Shown: piece after piece, positions 15,932 through 25,406 of the stretch
Layout of the letters: every line of letters starts with the position of its first letter
Numbering within the stretch: position 1 is the first letter of the stretch
Notes under the pieces: model-generated
What the model was told of the DNA's origin: nothing
What the model saw: the letters and a program-made list of their open reading frames with translations, nothing else
The model's database searches: none
Made by a program: the position numbers and the translations under genes
Assembly (NCBI RefSeq): GCF_030931715.1
Contig: NZ_CP133261.1
Location: 1,302,001 to 1,366,000 of the forward strand
Origin: Tissierella sp. MB52-C2
GTDB taxonomy: Bacteria > Bacillota > Clostridia > Tissierellales > Tissierellaceae
Length of the DNA stretch: 64,000 bases
Reading direction: 5' to 3'

Positions 15932-17287
15932 ATGAAAAATAATGAAGTAGCAGTTAAAAATCAATCAAAGAACATGTTTAGGTTATTACTGTCCTATATT
16001 GTACCTGGAATAGCAGGGCTTCTATTTAATTCCCTATATATTGTTGTTGATGGTCTTTTCGTGGCAAGGATGCTTGGAAGAGAACCATTGGCGGCAGTAA
16101 CTGTTGGTGTTCCTGTTGTAGAAATATTGTTAGCTTTAAGTATGCTTATATCAGTAGGAGCAGGTGTACTGATTTCTAGTAAAAATGGTAAAGGAGAATA
16201 TAAAGAAGCAAGAGGTATTTTTAATATATCCGTTAGACTATTAGCTATAGTGTCTATATTAATAGCAGTAGGTGCATTGATATTTATACGTCCTATTGCA
16301 AAGATGCTAGGGGCCACTCCTGATATAATGGATTTGGTAGTTGAATATATGAAATATTTCTTTGCATTTAGCCCTGCTTTCATGTTTAGTTATGCTATGT
16401 GTACATGGCTAAGAAATGATTCACAACCGAAGCTTGCAATGTTTGCTCAGATTGTTGGAGCATTATCAAATGTATTTCTTGACTGGTATTTCATGGGACC
16501 TTTAAAAATGGGAATAGGTGGAGCTGCATTAGCTACTGGTTTGGGTCCTGTATTCAGTATGATAATAATGCTGCCACATTTTATATCAAAAAAAGGTAAT
16601 CTATATTTTGAAAAAGTAAAAATGGATTTTAAAATCATTTCTGATATGTTATTAAAGGGTATACCATCATTTGCTATGGAATTTGCTTTGGGTATAACAA
16701 CATTATGTGTTAATATTGCAATTGGAATACACATGGGAGCTTTAGGATTTGCCGCATTCGGTATAGTAGGATATATAGCTTTAATAATTTTATCATTATT
16801 TTTAGGTATGGCAGAAGGTTCACAGCCATTAATAAGCTTTTACCATGGAGCCAATGAAGATAATAATATGAAAGCAATTTTAAAAATCAGTTTGCGTATA
16901 TCAGTAGCCATAGGAATAATAGCATATTTACTATTGTTTAAATATGCAGAAGTTCCAGTGTCTATATTTGCCGATAATGATATTGAGCTCGTTAAAGCTG
17001 CTACCACTGCAACCATTTACTATTTCCCAGCTTTATTTGTATCCGGTATAAACATTCTTTTAGCATCGTATATGCAATCCATAGGACATTGGAAGGAGTC
17101 TGTAGCAATATCTCTATGTAGGTCATTAATTTTATTGCTTCCATTATTGCTAGTATTACCTAAATTTTTAGGAGATAATGGTATATGGGTATCAGTACCA
17201 TTTGCAGAAATATTAACATTACCTATAGATTATATGTTGTGGAATTCAAAGAATAATATAATAACACAGTCATCTATGTCTAGATAA
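15932..17287 (+). CDS. MATE-family multidrug antiporter (second copy)
   Basis: 451-residue MATE transporter, about twelve helices, only distantly similar to the one at 13172. Motifs: IVPGIAGLLFNSLYIVVDGL in helix 1, CTWLRNDSQPKLAM after helix 4, and MAEGSQPLISFYHGA in the second half, which places it with the MepA-like branch. Members export drugs and cationic dyes. RBS GAGGAGG is upstream. It is monocistronic, with a leader terminator upstream and a strong terminator after the gene. Confidence 0.9.
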   Translation: MKNNEVAVKNQSKNMFRLLLSYIVPGIAGLLFNSLYIVVDGLFVARMLGREPLAAVTVGVPVVEILLALSMLISVGAGVLISSKNGKGEYKEARGIFNISVRLLAIVSILIAVGALIFIRPIAKMLGATPDIMDLVVEYMKYFFAFSPAFMFSYAMCTWLRNDSQPKLAMFAQIVGALSNVFLDWYFMGPLKMGIGGAALATGLGPVFSMIIMLPHFISKKGNLYFEKVKMDFKIISDMLLKGIPSFAMEFALGITTLCVNIAIGIHMGALGFAAFGIVGYIALIILSLFLGMAEGSQPLISFYHGANEDNNMKAILKISLRISVAIGIIAYLLLFKYAEVPVSIFADNDIELVKAATTATIYYFPALFVSGINILLASYMQSIGHWKESVAISLCRSLILLLPLLLVLPKFLGDNGIWVSVPFAEILTLPIDYMLWNSKNNIITQSSMSR

Positions 17288-17299
17288 TGGTATAGAAAT

Positions 17300-17359
17300 A
17301 AAAAGAGATTAAGTTTCTAGGTCAACTTAAAAGACCAAATAGACTTAAACTCTTTTTTT
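17300..17359 (+). terminator. Intrinsic terminator after the second MATE gene
   Basis: AAAAAGAGATTAAGT (17300-17314) pairs, with one A/A mismatch, with 17343-17357, followed by Ts. An inner GGTC/GACC pairing extends the stem. Confidence 0.85.
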
Positions 17360-17365
17360 ATTACA

Positions 17366-17394
17366 TTGACAAAAATTCAATACAAGAATATAAT
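17366..17394 (+). promoter_or_regulatory. Consensus promoter of the AbrB/MGT operon
   Basis: TTGACA (17366-17371), exactly 17 bp, TATAAT (17389-17394): a full consensus match about 45 bp upstream of the AbrB-like start. Confidence 0.9.
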
Positions 17395-17437
17395 TAGTAT
17401 AACAAGTATGAAAAGTAATACTGAAAGGAAGTGTACT

Positions 17438-17743
17438 ATGAATAATAAAAATCCGGAAGATAAATATATGGGCTCTGTGAAGGTAGGTTCAAAGGGACAG
17501 ATTGTCATTCCAAAGGAAGTTAGAGATATGTTTAATATCTCTCCAGGAGATACTCTAATTTTACTTGCAGATGCTCAAAAAGGTATTGCAATTGAACGGT
17601 ATGATGTGTTTTCTAAGATTGCTGATGCAATTTTTGCAGGTAAATCACAGGAAATTTATCCATCGGAATCAGAAGAAGATTCGCTTATTTTTGCTAAAGA
17701 AATAAGAAAATTAACTGGGTTTGGAGAAAAAGAAAATGAGTAA
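17438..17743 (+). CDS. AbrB/SpoVT-type DNA-binding regulator
   Basis: 101-residue protein with the AbrB swapped-hairpin DNA-binding domain near residues 10-55: VGSKGQIVIPKEVRDMFN followed by SPGDTLILLADAQKGIAI. The C-terminal half is a short helical extension. The start is ATG 17438 with AAAGGAAG 6 nt upstream. An upstream in-frame TTG is actually the -35 of the promoter, and an ATG at 17408 has no site. It overlaps the glycosyltransferase gene by 8 bp, so it either regulates that operon or is a toxin-antitoxin-like AbrB protein without a toxin; the first is more likely. Confidence 0.88.
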   Translation: MNNKNPEDKYMGSVKVGSKGQIVIPKEVRDMFNISPGDTLILLADAQKGIAIERYDVFSKIADAIFAGKSQEIYPSESEEDSLIFAKEIRKLTGFGEKENE

Positions 17744-18902
17744 AATAGTATTTTTCAATATTCCAGCTTATGGACATACTAATCCTACCATAGCAGTAGT
17801 GGAAGAATTGGTAAAACGTGGTCATGAAGTTTGGTATTATTCGTTTTATGAGTTTCAGGAGAAGATTGAAAATGTAGGGGCAAAATTTATACCATGTGAT
17901 GAGTACTTACCAGAATTTACTCCAGATATAGAAGAGAAAGTTGGAAAGGATTTCGCATCCCTTATTGAGATGACAGCAGATACCACAATCAGTTTAGATG
18001 AAAAGGTATGTAGAGAACTTAAAGAATTTAATCCAGACTGTATCGTATCGGATTCCATATGTATATGGGGAAAATTATTTGCAATAAAATTAGATATACC
18101 CTATATCTGCTCTACTACGACCTTTGCAATGAATAAATACACTGCAAAACTAATGAAGCAAAGTCCAAAAGAAATGTTCCGTATGTTTATGGGCATTCCA
18201 AGAATCAATAGAAAAATAAAGCTACTTCAGGAAAAAGGATATAAGGTAAAAAATATTATAAGTATTATTCAGAATGACAATGATACAGACACAATTGTCT
18301 ATACGTCTAAAGAATTTCAGCCTATGGTAGAAACATTTTCAGAGAAGTATGCCTTTGTAGGACCTTCTTTTCAAATTCGAGAAATTAAAGAAACTGAAAA
18401 GAAATATCCGCTGATTTATATTTCGTTAGGGACAGTGCTAAACCAAAACAAAAATTTTTATCAAAATTGTATTCAGGCATTATCTGATGTTGGCTGTCAA
18501 GTTATTATGTCTGTTGGAGACAAGACAGATATTTCTAGTTTTGGTAAATTGCCAGACCATTTTAAAGTTTATCCTAAAGTTGAACAATTAAAAGTTTTAC
18601 AGCAGACGGATTTGTTTATTACTCACTGTGGAATGAATAGTATAAGTGAAAGTTTATATTTTGGCGTTCCATCTATTTTGTTCCCATTGCATAGTGAACA
18701 AGTTATGGTGGCAAATCGAGTAACAGAATTAAATGCTGGAAAAAGATTAAATTCATGTACTCCGAATAGTATTAGGGAAATCGTTTTAGAAATGCTGAAT
18801 GACATATCCTATAAAAGAAATGCAGAAATAATTTCAAAAACCTTACAGCAAGCAGGAGGAGCCATTGCAGCTGCAAATAAGATAGAGAAGGTATGTAGTT
18901 GA
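17736..18902 (+). CDS. MGT-family UDP-glycosyltransferase (macrolide-glycosyltransferase type)
   Basis: 388-residue GT1 enzyme of the MGT branch, to which macrolide and flavonoid glucosyltransferases such as YjiC belong. N-terminal acceptor domain opens KIVFFNIPAYGHTNPTIAVV, with the conserved catalytic-type His in YGHTNP. The C-terminal donor domain has the UDP-sugar motif THCGMNSISESLYFGVP followed by PLHSEQVMVAN. It would move glucose from UDP-glucose to a small hydrophobic acceptor, one way of inactivating antibiotics. Coupled to the AbrB-like gene by an 8-bp overlap. The acceptor is unknown. Confidence 0.88.
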   Translation: MSKIVFFNIPAYGHTNPTIAVVEELVKRGHEVWYYSFYEFQEKIENVGAKFIPCDEYLPEFTPDIEEKVGKDFASLIEMTADTTISLDEKVCRELKEFNPDCIVSDSICIWGKLFAIKLDIPYICSTTTFAMNKYTAKLMKQSPKEMFRMFMGIPRINRKIKLLQEKGYKVKNIISIIQNDNDTDTIVYTSKEFQPMVETFSEKYAFVGPSFQIREIKETEKKYPLIYISLGTVLNQNKNFYQNCIQALSDVGCQVIMSVGDKTDISSFGKLPDHFKVYPKVEQLKVLQQTDLFITHCGMNSISESLYFGVPSILFPLHSEQVMVANRVTELNAGKRLNSCTPNSIREIVLEMLNDISYKRNAEIISKTLQQAGGAIAAANKIEKVCS

Positions 18903-18908
18903 TGATAT

Positions 18909-18949
18909 AGTTCCCAAAACTTATATATTATCCATAAGTTTTGGGAACT
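18909..18949. terminator. Hairpin between converging genes
   Basis: AGTTCCCAAAACTTAT (18909-18924) pairs perfectly with 18934-18949. It lies between the MGT gene and the convergent aminotransferase and could stop transcripts from both sides, although T runs are short. Confidence 0.7.
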
Positions 18950-18969
18950 ATTATGATAGTCCAATTGGT

Positions 18970-20145
18970 TTATAGTTTATTAACTGCTTTTTCTATTCTT
19001 TCTAGTGCCTCTTGTAATACCTTTCTACTAGTGGCTATATTCATACGTTGAAATAACTTGCCTTCTTTACCAAACATAATACCTCCATTTAATAATATTT
19101 TACATTCTTTGATAAAGAAGTTGCTTAGTTGATATTCATTTATATTGAGCTCTTCACAATCTAACCATAAAAGATAAGTTCCTTCTGGTGGAATAACTTT
19201 TATCTTTGGAATTCTTTTTTCAAAAAAGTTCATTGTAAACTCTAAGTTGTTTGTCAAGTATTCCATTAAATCTTGATACCAACTTTCACCTTTTGAATAT
19301 GCTGCTTCCTGTGCAATATCTCCTGGAATTGAACCAGCTTGAATACAAAGTTTATCTGCTTGAATTTGATACTCTTTACGTAGTTTTTCATTTGGAATAA
19401 TAATATTTGCTGTTTTAAAGCCTGCAATGTTAAATGTTTTATTTGGTGCAGTGCATATAATAGAGTTTTGAGCAAACTCTTCGTTTATACTAGAAAATAC
19501 AGTATGAGTATTTGGCTTGTATACAATGTCTGCATGAATTTCATCAGATACTATTAAAATATTATGTTTAATACATATTTCACCTAATTTGTTCAGCTCT
19601 TCTTCTGTCCAAACCCTTCCAACTGGATTATGAGGACTACAAAGAATCATTAACCTTGTTCTTGGTGTTATGATTTTTTCAAGATTTTCAAAGTCCATTT
19701 CATAACGATCTCCATTTTTTTGAAGAGGATTTTCTATAACACTACAACCATTATCTTTAATCAGTTTTGCAAAAGGAGGAAATACAGGTGTTTGTATAAT
19801 AATATCATCTCCAGGTTTTGTATAAGCACCAATGATTATATTAAGTCCTGGAACAACTCCTGGTGCAAATTCAAACCATTCTTTTTTCACTGTCCATTGA
19901 AATCTCTTTTGGAACCAATTAATTGCAGCATCATAATAAGAATCTGGAATAAATGTATACCCATAAATTTGATGTTCTATTCTCTGTTTAATTGCTTCTA
20001 CAATTTCAGGTGCTATCTCATAATCCATGTCAGCGATCCAAAGAGGGATGAGATCATCATCTCCATATATTTCTTTTAATTGATCCCATTTAAAACAATT
20101 ACTTCCTTTTCTATTTACTATTTTGTCAAAATTATATTCGTTCAT
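18970..20145 (-). CDS. MalY/PatB-type PLP aminotransferase / cystathionine beta-lyase
   Basis: 391-residue fold-type I PLP enzyme of the MalY/PatB group, which cleaves C-S bonds of cystathionine or cysteine conjugates or acts as an aminotransferase. Seen: IPLWIADMDYEIAPEIVEAI near the N-terminus, CSPHNPVGRVWTEEEL, SDEIHADIVY and the Schiff-base lysine region CTAPNKTFNIAGFKTA, all in family order. Start at 20145 with AGGAG 8 nt upstream; a longer open frame to 20262 lacks a ribosome site. It is monocistronic and convergent with the MGT gene. Family certain, exact substrate not. Confidence 0.88.
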   Translation of the reverse strand: MNEYNFDKIVNRKGSNCFKWDQLKEIYGDDDLIPLWIADMDYEIAPEIVEAIKQRIEHQIYGYTFIPDSYYDAAINWFQKRFQWTVKKEWFEFAPGVVPGLNIIIGAYTKPGDDIIIQTPVFPPFAKLIKDNGCSVIENPLQKNGDRYEMDFENLEKIITPRTRLMILCSPHNPVGRVWTEEELNKLGEICIKHNILIVSDEIHADIVYKPNTHTVFSSINEEFAQNSIICTAPNKTFNIAGFKTANIIIPNEKLRKEYQIQADKLCIQAGSIPGDIAQEAAYSKGESWYQDLMEYLTNNLEFTMNFFEKRIPKIKVIPPEGTYLLWLDCEELNINEYQLSNFFIKECKILLNGGIMFGKEGKLFQRMNIATSRKVLQEALERIEKAVNKL

Positions 20146-20303
20146 ATTTTCAACTCCTAGTATATTCTTTTGCTTAATATTATCATATAAAATATCAATA
20201 TACAATTCTAAGAGTACTCGTCTAAAAGTAATATATTTGGATCTGAAGCTAGAGCATACCAATTTCTACTCTTTGCTGTTGCTCTCTTGAAAGTTAATAA
20301 TCT

Positions 20304-20843
20304 TTATTTTAGTATAGAAAGGATGATTTTAGCCATTTCTTCTGGAGTCTTTCTAGGCATATCTGTACACCAAAGTAAAGTCAGTTTCCAGAAGCCAGCA
20401 AGTTTAAACTCAAATTCGTATTTGTATCTATCCATGAAATTTTCATCTACATCTTGTTCTTCAATATGCCCTATTTTAATTGCTACTTTATAAATAATTT
20501 CAAATAGATTATCTTCAATAAAATATAGAAGATGAGCTTTTTTCATTAAAAGTAATGTATCTATATGGTTTTCCCAAAAATTAAAGTAGGAGGTTGAAAT
20601 AGTAAATAATGAATCTGCTTTATCATTTAAGATTGTCTGTGCAAAATCATTTACTAAATTTAGACCAACATAATTGAAAATATCATTCTTTGATTTAAAG
20701 TAACGATAGAAAGTTCTTCGACCAATACCTGCTTTATTAACAATTTGAGAAATTGTTATATCTTGATAATCCTTTCTATCTAATAACTTAAAAGTAGCTT
20801 CAACTATCCAGTCTTTTGTTTGATTTACTTCCGACGTTTTCAT
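20304..20843 (-). CDS. TetR-family repressor of the adjacent ABC-2 exporter
   Basis: 179-residue TetR-type protein. N-terminal HTH: TISQIVNKAGIGRRTFYRYF with the downstream KSKNDIFNYV; the C-terminal ligand-binding half is helical and of the short TetR_C type seen in DhaS-like regulators. AGGAGTG lies upstream of ATG 20843. It is divergent from a three-gene ABC-2 transporter operon, and the shared intergenic region contains dyads (20950-20965 and 21012-21027), so it most probably represses that exporter. Confidence 0.9.
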   Translation of the reverse strand: MKTSEVNQTKDWIVEATFKLLDRKDYQDITISQIVNKAGIGRRTFYRYFKSKNDIFNYVGLNLVNDFAQTILNDKADSLFTISTSYFNFWENHIDTLLLMKKAHLLYFIEDNLFEIIYKVAIKIGHIEEQDVDENFMDRYKYEFEFKLAGFWKLTLLWCTDMPRKTPEEMAKIILSILK

Positions 20844-20949
20844 AAAATATCACTCCTATATATTAATGGCACAAAATCAATATTATGTATCACTTCTTGG
20901 AAATCTATTGTCTTATACACTCAGTAATATTATACTAAATTTATAAATG

Positions 20950-21027
20950 TGGCACAAGCGTGTCATATCTAATCTTTGTCTATATTTAAATAAAAGTAAG
21001 TGTACTTTCAGGTTAGCCATATCTAAC
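20950..21027. promoter_or_regulatory. Candidate TetR operators between divergent genes
   Basis: Two imperfect or short dyads: TGGCAC-AAGC-GTGTCA (20950-20965), and GTTAG (21012-21016) with CTAAC (21023-21027) across 6 nt, just upstream of the ABC operon ribosome site. Either may be the repressor site. No full consensus promoter is obvious between them. Confidence 0.45.
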
Positions 21028-21052
21028 TGGAGGGTGCTGAAAGGAGAATTAT

Positions 21053-21988
21053 ATGAATATAGTAAGCGTAAAAAATTTAACCAAAAGATACGAAGATATT
21101 ACTGCTGTAGATAATGTGAGTTTTGAAGTAAAAAAAGGTGATATTTTAGGATTAGTTGGACCAAATGGTGCTGGTAAAAGTACCACCATTCAAATGATTT
21201 CGGGATTACTAATACCTGATAAAGGAGAGATTTTGTTTGAGGAAAATAAAAGTTTTAAAAATTGGCGTTTTCACTTAGGATTAGTACCTCAAGATTTAGC
21301 AATTTATCCTGACTTATCTGCTAGGGAAAATGTAACGTTCTTTGCTTCTCTATATGGTTTAAATGGGGAAAATTTAAAAAAGCAAGTTAATGAGTCACTT
21401 ACTTCCGTTGGGTTACATGAACAAAAAGATAAAAAAGCAAAGCACTTCTCTGGAGGAATGAAAAGAAGACTCAATATTGCTTGTGCAATTACTCATAAGC
21501 CTAAGTTAATTATTATGGACGAACCCACTGTAGGAATCGATCCACAATCAAGAAATTTTATTTTAGAAAGTATTAAAAAACTTCAAAATCAGGGAACAAC
21601 CGTAATTTATACTTCACATTACATGGAAGAAGTCGAAGAAATTTGCAACAAGCTCTTAATCATAGATCATGGACAAATTATTTTATCTGGAGCTACAGAT
21701 GAGATAAAAGCATTGTATAAAAATAGCAGAATACTGACGGTATCATTTCAATCAGAAACCCTAGATTTTGCAAAAGTAAGAGAGAGCCTATTGAACATAA
21801 CAGGGGTAACAGAGGTAAATATGAAAAACCAACGCTTGAATATCTATTGTAGGCAAGATATGAATGACTATGATACTGTTTTTAATATACTAAAGCAATT
21901 CCATATCTCTATAATTAGTATTGAACATACAGTTCCTACCCTTGAAGAAATCTTTTTATCTTTAACAGGAAAGGAGCTTAGAGATTGA
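21053..21988 (+). CDS. ABC-2 exporter ATPase subunit
   Basis: 311-residue ABC ATPase of the drug/antibiotic-export (DrrA/NodI-like) class. Walker A GPNGAGKST near residue 38, Q-loop region LVPQDLAIYPDL, signature FSGGMKRRL, Walker B KLIIMDEPTVGIDP and the switch His in TSHYMEEVE are all intact. A C-terminal extension of about 90 residues is typical of DrrA-like subunits. AAAGGAG precedes the start. Its stop codon overlaps the start of the first permease. Divergent TetR gene upstream. Confidence 0.92.
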   Translation: MNIVSVKNLTKRYEDITAVDNVSFEVKKGDILGLVGPNGAGKSTTIQMISGLLIPDKGEILFEENKSFKNWRFHLGLVPQDLAIYPDLSARENVTFFASLYGLNGENLKKQVNESLTSVGLHEQKDKKAKHFSGGMKRRLNIACAITHKPKLIIMDEPTVGIDPQSRNFILESIKKLQNQGTTVIYTSHYMEEVEEICNKLLIIDHGQIILSGATDEIKALYKNSRILTVSFQSETLDFAKVRESLLNITGVTEVNMKNQRLNIYCRQDMNDYDTVFNILKQFHISIISIEHTVPTLEEIFLSLTGKELRD

Positions 21989-23094
21989 TGATAAGACATA
22001 TGTATATCAAGGAATTAAAACAATTCTTTAGAAAACCATTTAATATTGTATTTATGTTAGTAGTCCCAATGATTCTTATTCTGATTATGGGATATGCCAT
22101 GTCTAACATAATAGGAGTAACAGGAATAAAAATGGAGACAAAATCCGAAGAAAGTATTCTCTATTACTTAGAAGATAATTATCATTCAAAATATGATAGA
22201 GAATTTCAACAGTTTCAAGTAGCAGTAGAAGACAAATTTAATGTAACCTTTGAAAAAGTAAGTGATTATGAAAATGGTTGTGAGAAGGTGGATAAACATA
22301 AGGCCATAGCACTTATTAAGCTATCTAACAATGGTTTCTATTATTATCGCTCCCCTTATAATGAAACAAGTACGAGTAAATTAATAAGAGCTTCTTACGA
22401 AAATTTGCTAGGAAATATAAGTATATCTTCTGAAGGTTATATTACATCTAAAGAAGTAGAAAAAACAACCCTTGATTCCTATACTTATTTTACTTTTGCA
22501 GAATTAGGTTTAATTATAATGTATATTGCTTTGATCGTTGGACAGAGTGTATTCAGTGAAAAAGAAACTAAAGCTTTTGAGAGAATTTATATTTCTAAAA
22601 TAGGCATAAATAAACTGATGTTAAGCAAAGTTTTATTTGGTACTACAATTGCTGCAATTCAAATCATGCTTGTTTACTTTATGTCTACTATTTTATTAGA
22701 TGTTCATTGGGGAAAGTACTTTCTATTTATTTTTGGACTTTACCTAGTCTTGGCTTTATTTAGTTCTACCTTAGGTGGAGTAATAGGTTTATTTACAAAG
22801 CAGAGAACAGCCTTAAATGACAATATTTTAATGATTTCTATTATATTAGTTCTTATGGGTGGAGGTCTTACTCCTTTATCATACTTAGAATCCATAAAAA
22901 TAGTATCTATATTGAGTAAAATAAGTCCATTATATTGGGTAACAAATTCCGCATTGGATTTATCAAGCGGTATGCTTACCAATAACTTTTTCGTATCTTT
23001 AGCTATGTGTCTTATCATCACTCTTTCTCTTTGGATTATTTACTTATTAAAAAAGAGGGAAGAACAAAGGAAGGGGGTAACCATTTATGTATAA
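21988..23094 (+). CDS. ABC-2 type permease, subunit 1
   Basis: 368-residue permease: one N-terminal membrane helix (about residues 20-40), a large extracytoplasmic loop (about 45-165) and five further helices, the standard ABC-2 layout. The start is taken as ATG 21988 with AAGGAG 11 nt upstream; TTG 21985 would give 8-nt spacing and remains possible. It shares its topology with the following gene, so the exporter is probably ATPase2 plus a permease heterodimer. The substrate is unknown. Confidence 0.88.
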   Translation: MIRHMYIKELKQFFRKPFNIVFMLVVPMILILIMGYAMSNIIGVTGIKMETKSEESILYYLEDNYHSKYDREFQQFQVAVEDKFNVTFEKVSDYENGCEKVDKHKAIALIKLSNNGFYYYRSPYNETSTSKLIRASYENLLGNISISSEGYITSKEVEKTTLDSYTYFTFAELGLIIMYIALIVGQSVFSEKETKAFERIYISKIGINKLMLSKVLFGTTIAAIQIMLVYFMSTILLDVHWGKYFLFIFGLYLVLALFSSTLGGVIGLFTKQRTALNDNILMISIILVLMGGGLTPLSYLESIKIVSILSKISPLYWVTNSALDLSSGMLTNNFFVSLAMCLIITLSLWIIYLLKKREEQRKGVTIYV

Positions 23095-24139
23095 TATTTT
23101 TAAAAATACTTGGATGATTTTCGTAAGGAATAAGGAGTATATTTCAACAATCGTAGTTGCTCCTGTTATTATGCTCTTAGTTTTCTCTTTTATCCTTTCT
23201 TTTCAATCAAAGGTTAATATTGCAATAATTGATCAAGATCATAGCGAAATAGGGTCTATGGTGGAACATACTCTTGATAATACGGATTTGTTTCATACAA
23301 TTTCTATGGATTTAGATGAAGTGAATCAAAGTATTATTAATAATAAAATTGAATTTGCCGTTGTAATTAAAAACAATACAGAAAGTATAGATTTAACAAA
23401 AGATAAGCTCATTGAAATAATAAAGGCAAAGGATTCTAAATTAGCCGATTACATGGAAACTATATTAAATAACAATATAAATGCTAAATTGGCTAATCGT
23501 GTTCATGATTTTGAAATACTAAAAAATGAAGTACCAAAAAAGGGAGTGCCTATAAATAATGCCTTAGGTATGGTGATTTTTAAAATGATTGGTTCCTGCT
23601 CACTACTTGCTGGATTAATTATTGCAGAAAAAAGGAATGGGATTTTAAATAGAATTTATATGAGCAAAACAAAAATGTCCGCCTATCTATTTGGACGTGG
23701 CAGTGTGTTTTTTATCAATTTAGTCTTATTTATTTTTGTTTACTTTATTACATCAAAGATATTCCAATTTGATTTTGCAATGAAAAATCCTTTCAATTTA
23801 ATAGTTGTTTTTTCTGTATTAGCAATCTTCACTATTGCTTTCGGTTTGGTTTTATCTGCATTTACCAATGATGAAAATCATGTTTGGAACTTTTCGGTTT
23901 TAGTTTTACTTCCCAGTTCCATATTATCTGGAGCTTTATTTCCGTATGATGCCATGCCTAAAATAATGCAGACAATAGGAGCACTTTTCCCGCAAAGATG
24001 GATTATCTCAGCTATTGAAACATTACAAAATGGAGGAAGTTTAGTAGATACTATGGTTCCCCTAACAAGGGTATTAATTCTCTCAGTTTTATTATTTATT
24101 ATAGCCGCCAATAGGATCAATCGCCTAAATATTACTTAG
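23087..24139 (+). CDS. ABC-2 type permease, subunit 2
   Basis: 350-residue permease with the same plan as subunit 1: helix near residues 18-38, extracytoplasmic domain to about 165, then five helices including the segment ILSGALFPYDAMPKIMQTIG, typical of ABC-2 permeases. It overlaps subunit 1 by 8 bp with GGGGG as ribosome site, so it is translationally coupled. It ends the operon; about 270 bp of AT-rich DNA follow without a clear terminator. Confidence 0.88.
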   Translation: MYNIFKNTWMIFVRNKEYISTIVVAPVIMLLVFSFILSFQSKVNIAIIDQDHSEIGSMVEHTLDNTDLFHTISMDLDEVNQSIINNKIEFAVVIKNNTESIDLTKDKLIEIIKAKDSKLADYMETILNNNINAKLANRVHDFEILKNEVPKKGVPINNALGMVIFKMIGSCSLLAGLIIAEKRNGILNRIYMSKTKMSAYLFGRGSVFFINLVLFIFVYFITSKIFQFDFAMKNPFNLIVVFSVLAIFTIAFGLVLSAFTNDENHVWNFSVLVLLPSSILSGALFPYDAMPKIMQTIGALFPQRWIISAIETLQNGGSLVDTMVPLTRVLILSVLLFIIAANRINRLNIT

Positions 24140-24410
24140 ATAGTGGCATAGTAATTTAGCCATGATTGATAAAATTGGCAAATAACACAATTCCGTGTTG
24201 AGAAATATTGGAGTATACTATAAAATTATAATAACAATGTTGCCTATATCATAATTATTTACTTTTTAAAAACTTATTCAGTAGCTAAAGTGATAGTAGA
24301 TAAATGTGTAATAAATGTTATATAAAAATAGCCTTCAGACAAAGATGAGCAAACTTGGATAGGAAATATTTTAAGAATAACCTTACAATGTAAATAGGAG
24401 GTGATAATAG

Positions 24411-25271
24411 ATGGACTGTATTCAAAGTATACAAAAGGCAATAGAGTATATGGAAGAACATATTCTAGAAAATATTAATTATGAAGATGTGTCGAGGCAG
24501 GTATATATGTCAAATTATCATTTTCATAGAATCTTTAGTATGATTACTGGAATAACAGCGAATGAATATATTCGAAATCGAAAACTTTCAATGGCAGGTC
24601 AAGAATTGATAATGTCAGATAAGAAAGTAATTGATATTGCAATGAAATATGGATATGATTCTCCTGAAAGTTTTACTAAAGCTTTTTCAAGATTTCATGG
24701 AATAACGCCCATCGTGGCAAAACGTTCTGGAATGCAGTTAAAATCATTTAATCGCCTCGTAATGAAAATTAAATTGGAAGGTGGAACGGTTATGAAATAC
24801 AAAATCGTAGAAAAAGAAGAGTTTAAACTATTGGCTAAAGTCAACGCATTTAGAAATGAATCTATTTCAGAAGAAGGTAATACGGAGATACCAGATTTTT
24901 GGAAACAATGTGGAGAGAACGGAGTATTTGATGTGCTGACCAGACATACTATAGAGCATGATGTTTATGGAGTATGTGCTCCTATATCGAAAGAAAGCAC
25001 CCATTTTGATTATGGTATAGCTATGAAATATGATGGTGAGAAAATTCCAGAAGGATATAAATTATGGCATGTGAAACCAACCTTGTGGGTAGTATTTGAA
25101 TGTATCGGGGATGATGAAGGATGTATAGGAGAAACGTGGGATAGAATATTTAAAGAATTCTTACCCAGTTCAGATTACAATATGTTGGATGATACAGATT
25201 TTGAATTATATCCAGAAAATAATAATTCTGATTGTTTTTGTGAAATATGGATTCCTGTAGAGAAAAAATAA
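24411..25271 (+). CDS. AraC-family regulator with GyrI-like ligand-binding domain
   Basis: 286-residue regulator of the Rob/MarA-with-GyrI type. The N-terminal 110 residues form the double HTH: YMEEHILENINYEDVSRQVY, FHRIFSMITGITANEYI, and KVIDIAMKYGYDSPESFTKA. The C-terminal 150 residues, from about MKYKIVEKEEFKLL, form the GyrI-like domain that binds small hydrophobic compounds or drugs. AGGAGGTGA upstream is an excellent ribosome site. No neighbouring target gene is obvious; the ABC-2 exporter upstream is in the same orientation, so it could be an additional sensor for it. Confidence 0.9.
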   Translation: MDCIQSIQKAIEYMEEHILENINYEDVSRQVYMSNYHFHRIFSMITGITANEYIRNRKLSMAGQELIMSDKKVIDIAMKYGYDSPESFTKAFSRFHGITPIVAKRSGMQLKSFNRLVMKIKLEGGTVMKYKIVEKEEFKLLAKVNAFRNESISEEGNTEIPDFWKQCGENGVFDVLTRHTIEHDVYGVCAPISKESTHFDYGIAMKYDGEKIPEGYKLWHVKPTLWVVFECIGDDEGCIGETWDRIFKEFLPSSDYNMLDDTDFELYPENNNSDCFCEIWIPVEKK

Positions 25272-25374
25272 TGGAGTATGTAAGAGTAGTATAATCTGTA
25301 TTGTAGTTAATACACATCTAGCATATGGCTTTGTTTAGTGGAAAGATGAAAATAGCAATGGACGATATAGAAAT

Positions 25375-25406
25375 GGGAAGCTAATAATAAATATTATTGG
25401 CTTCCC
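25375..25406. terminator. Bidirectional hairpin between converging AraC genes
   Basis: GGGAAGCTAATAAT (25375-25388) pairs with 25393-25406 with one G-T pair. It lies at the 3' ends of both convergent genes and overlaps the stop of the minus-strand one. Confidence 0.65.
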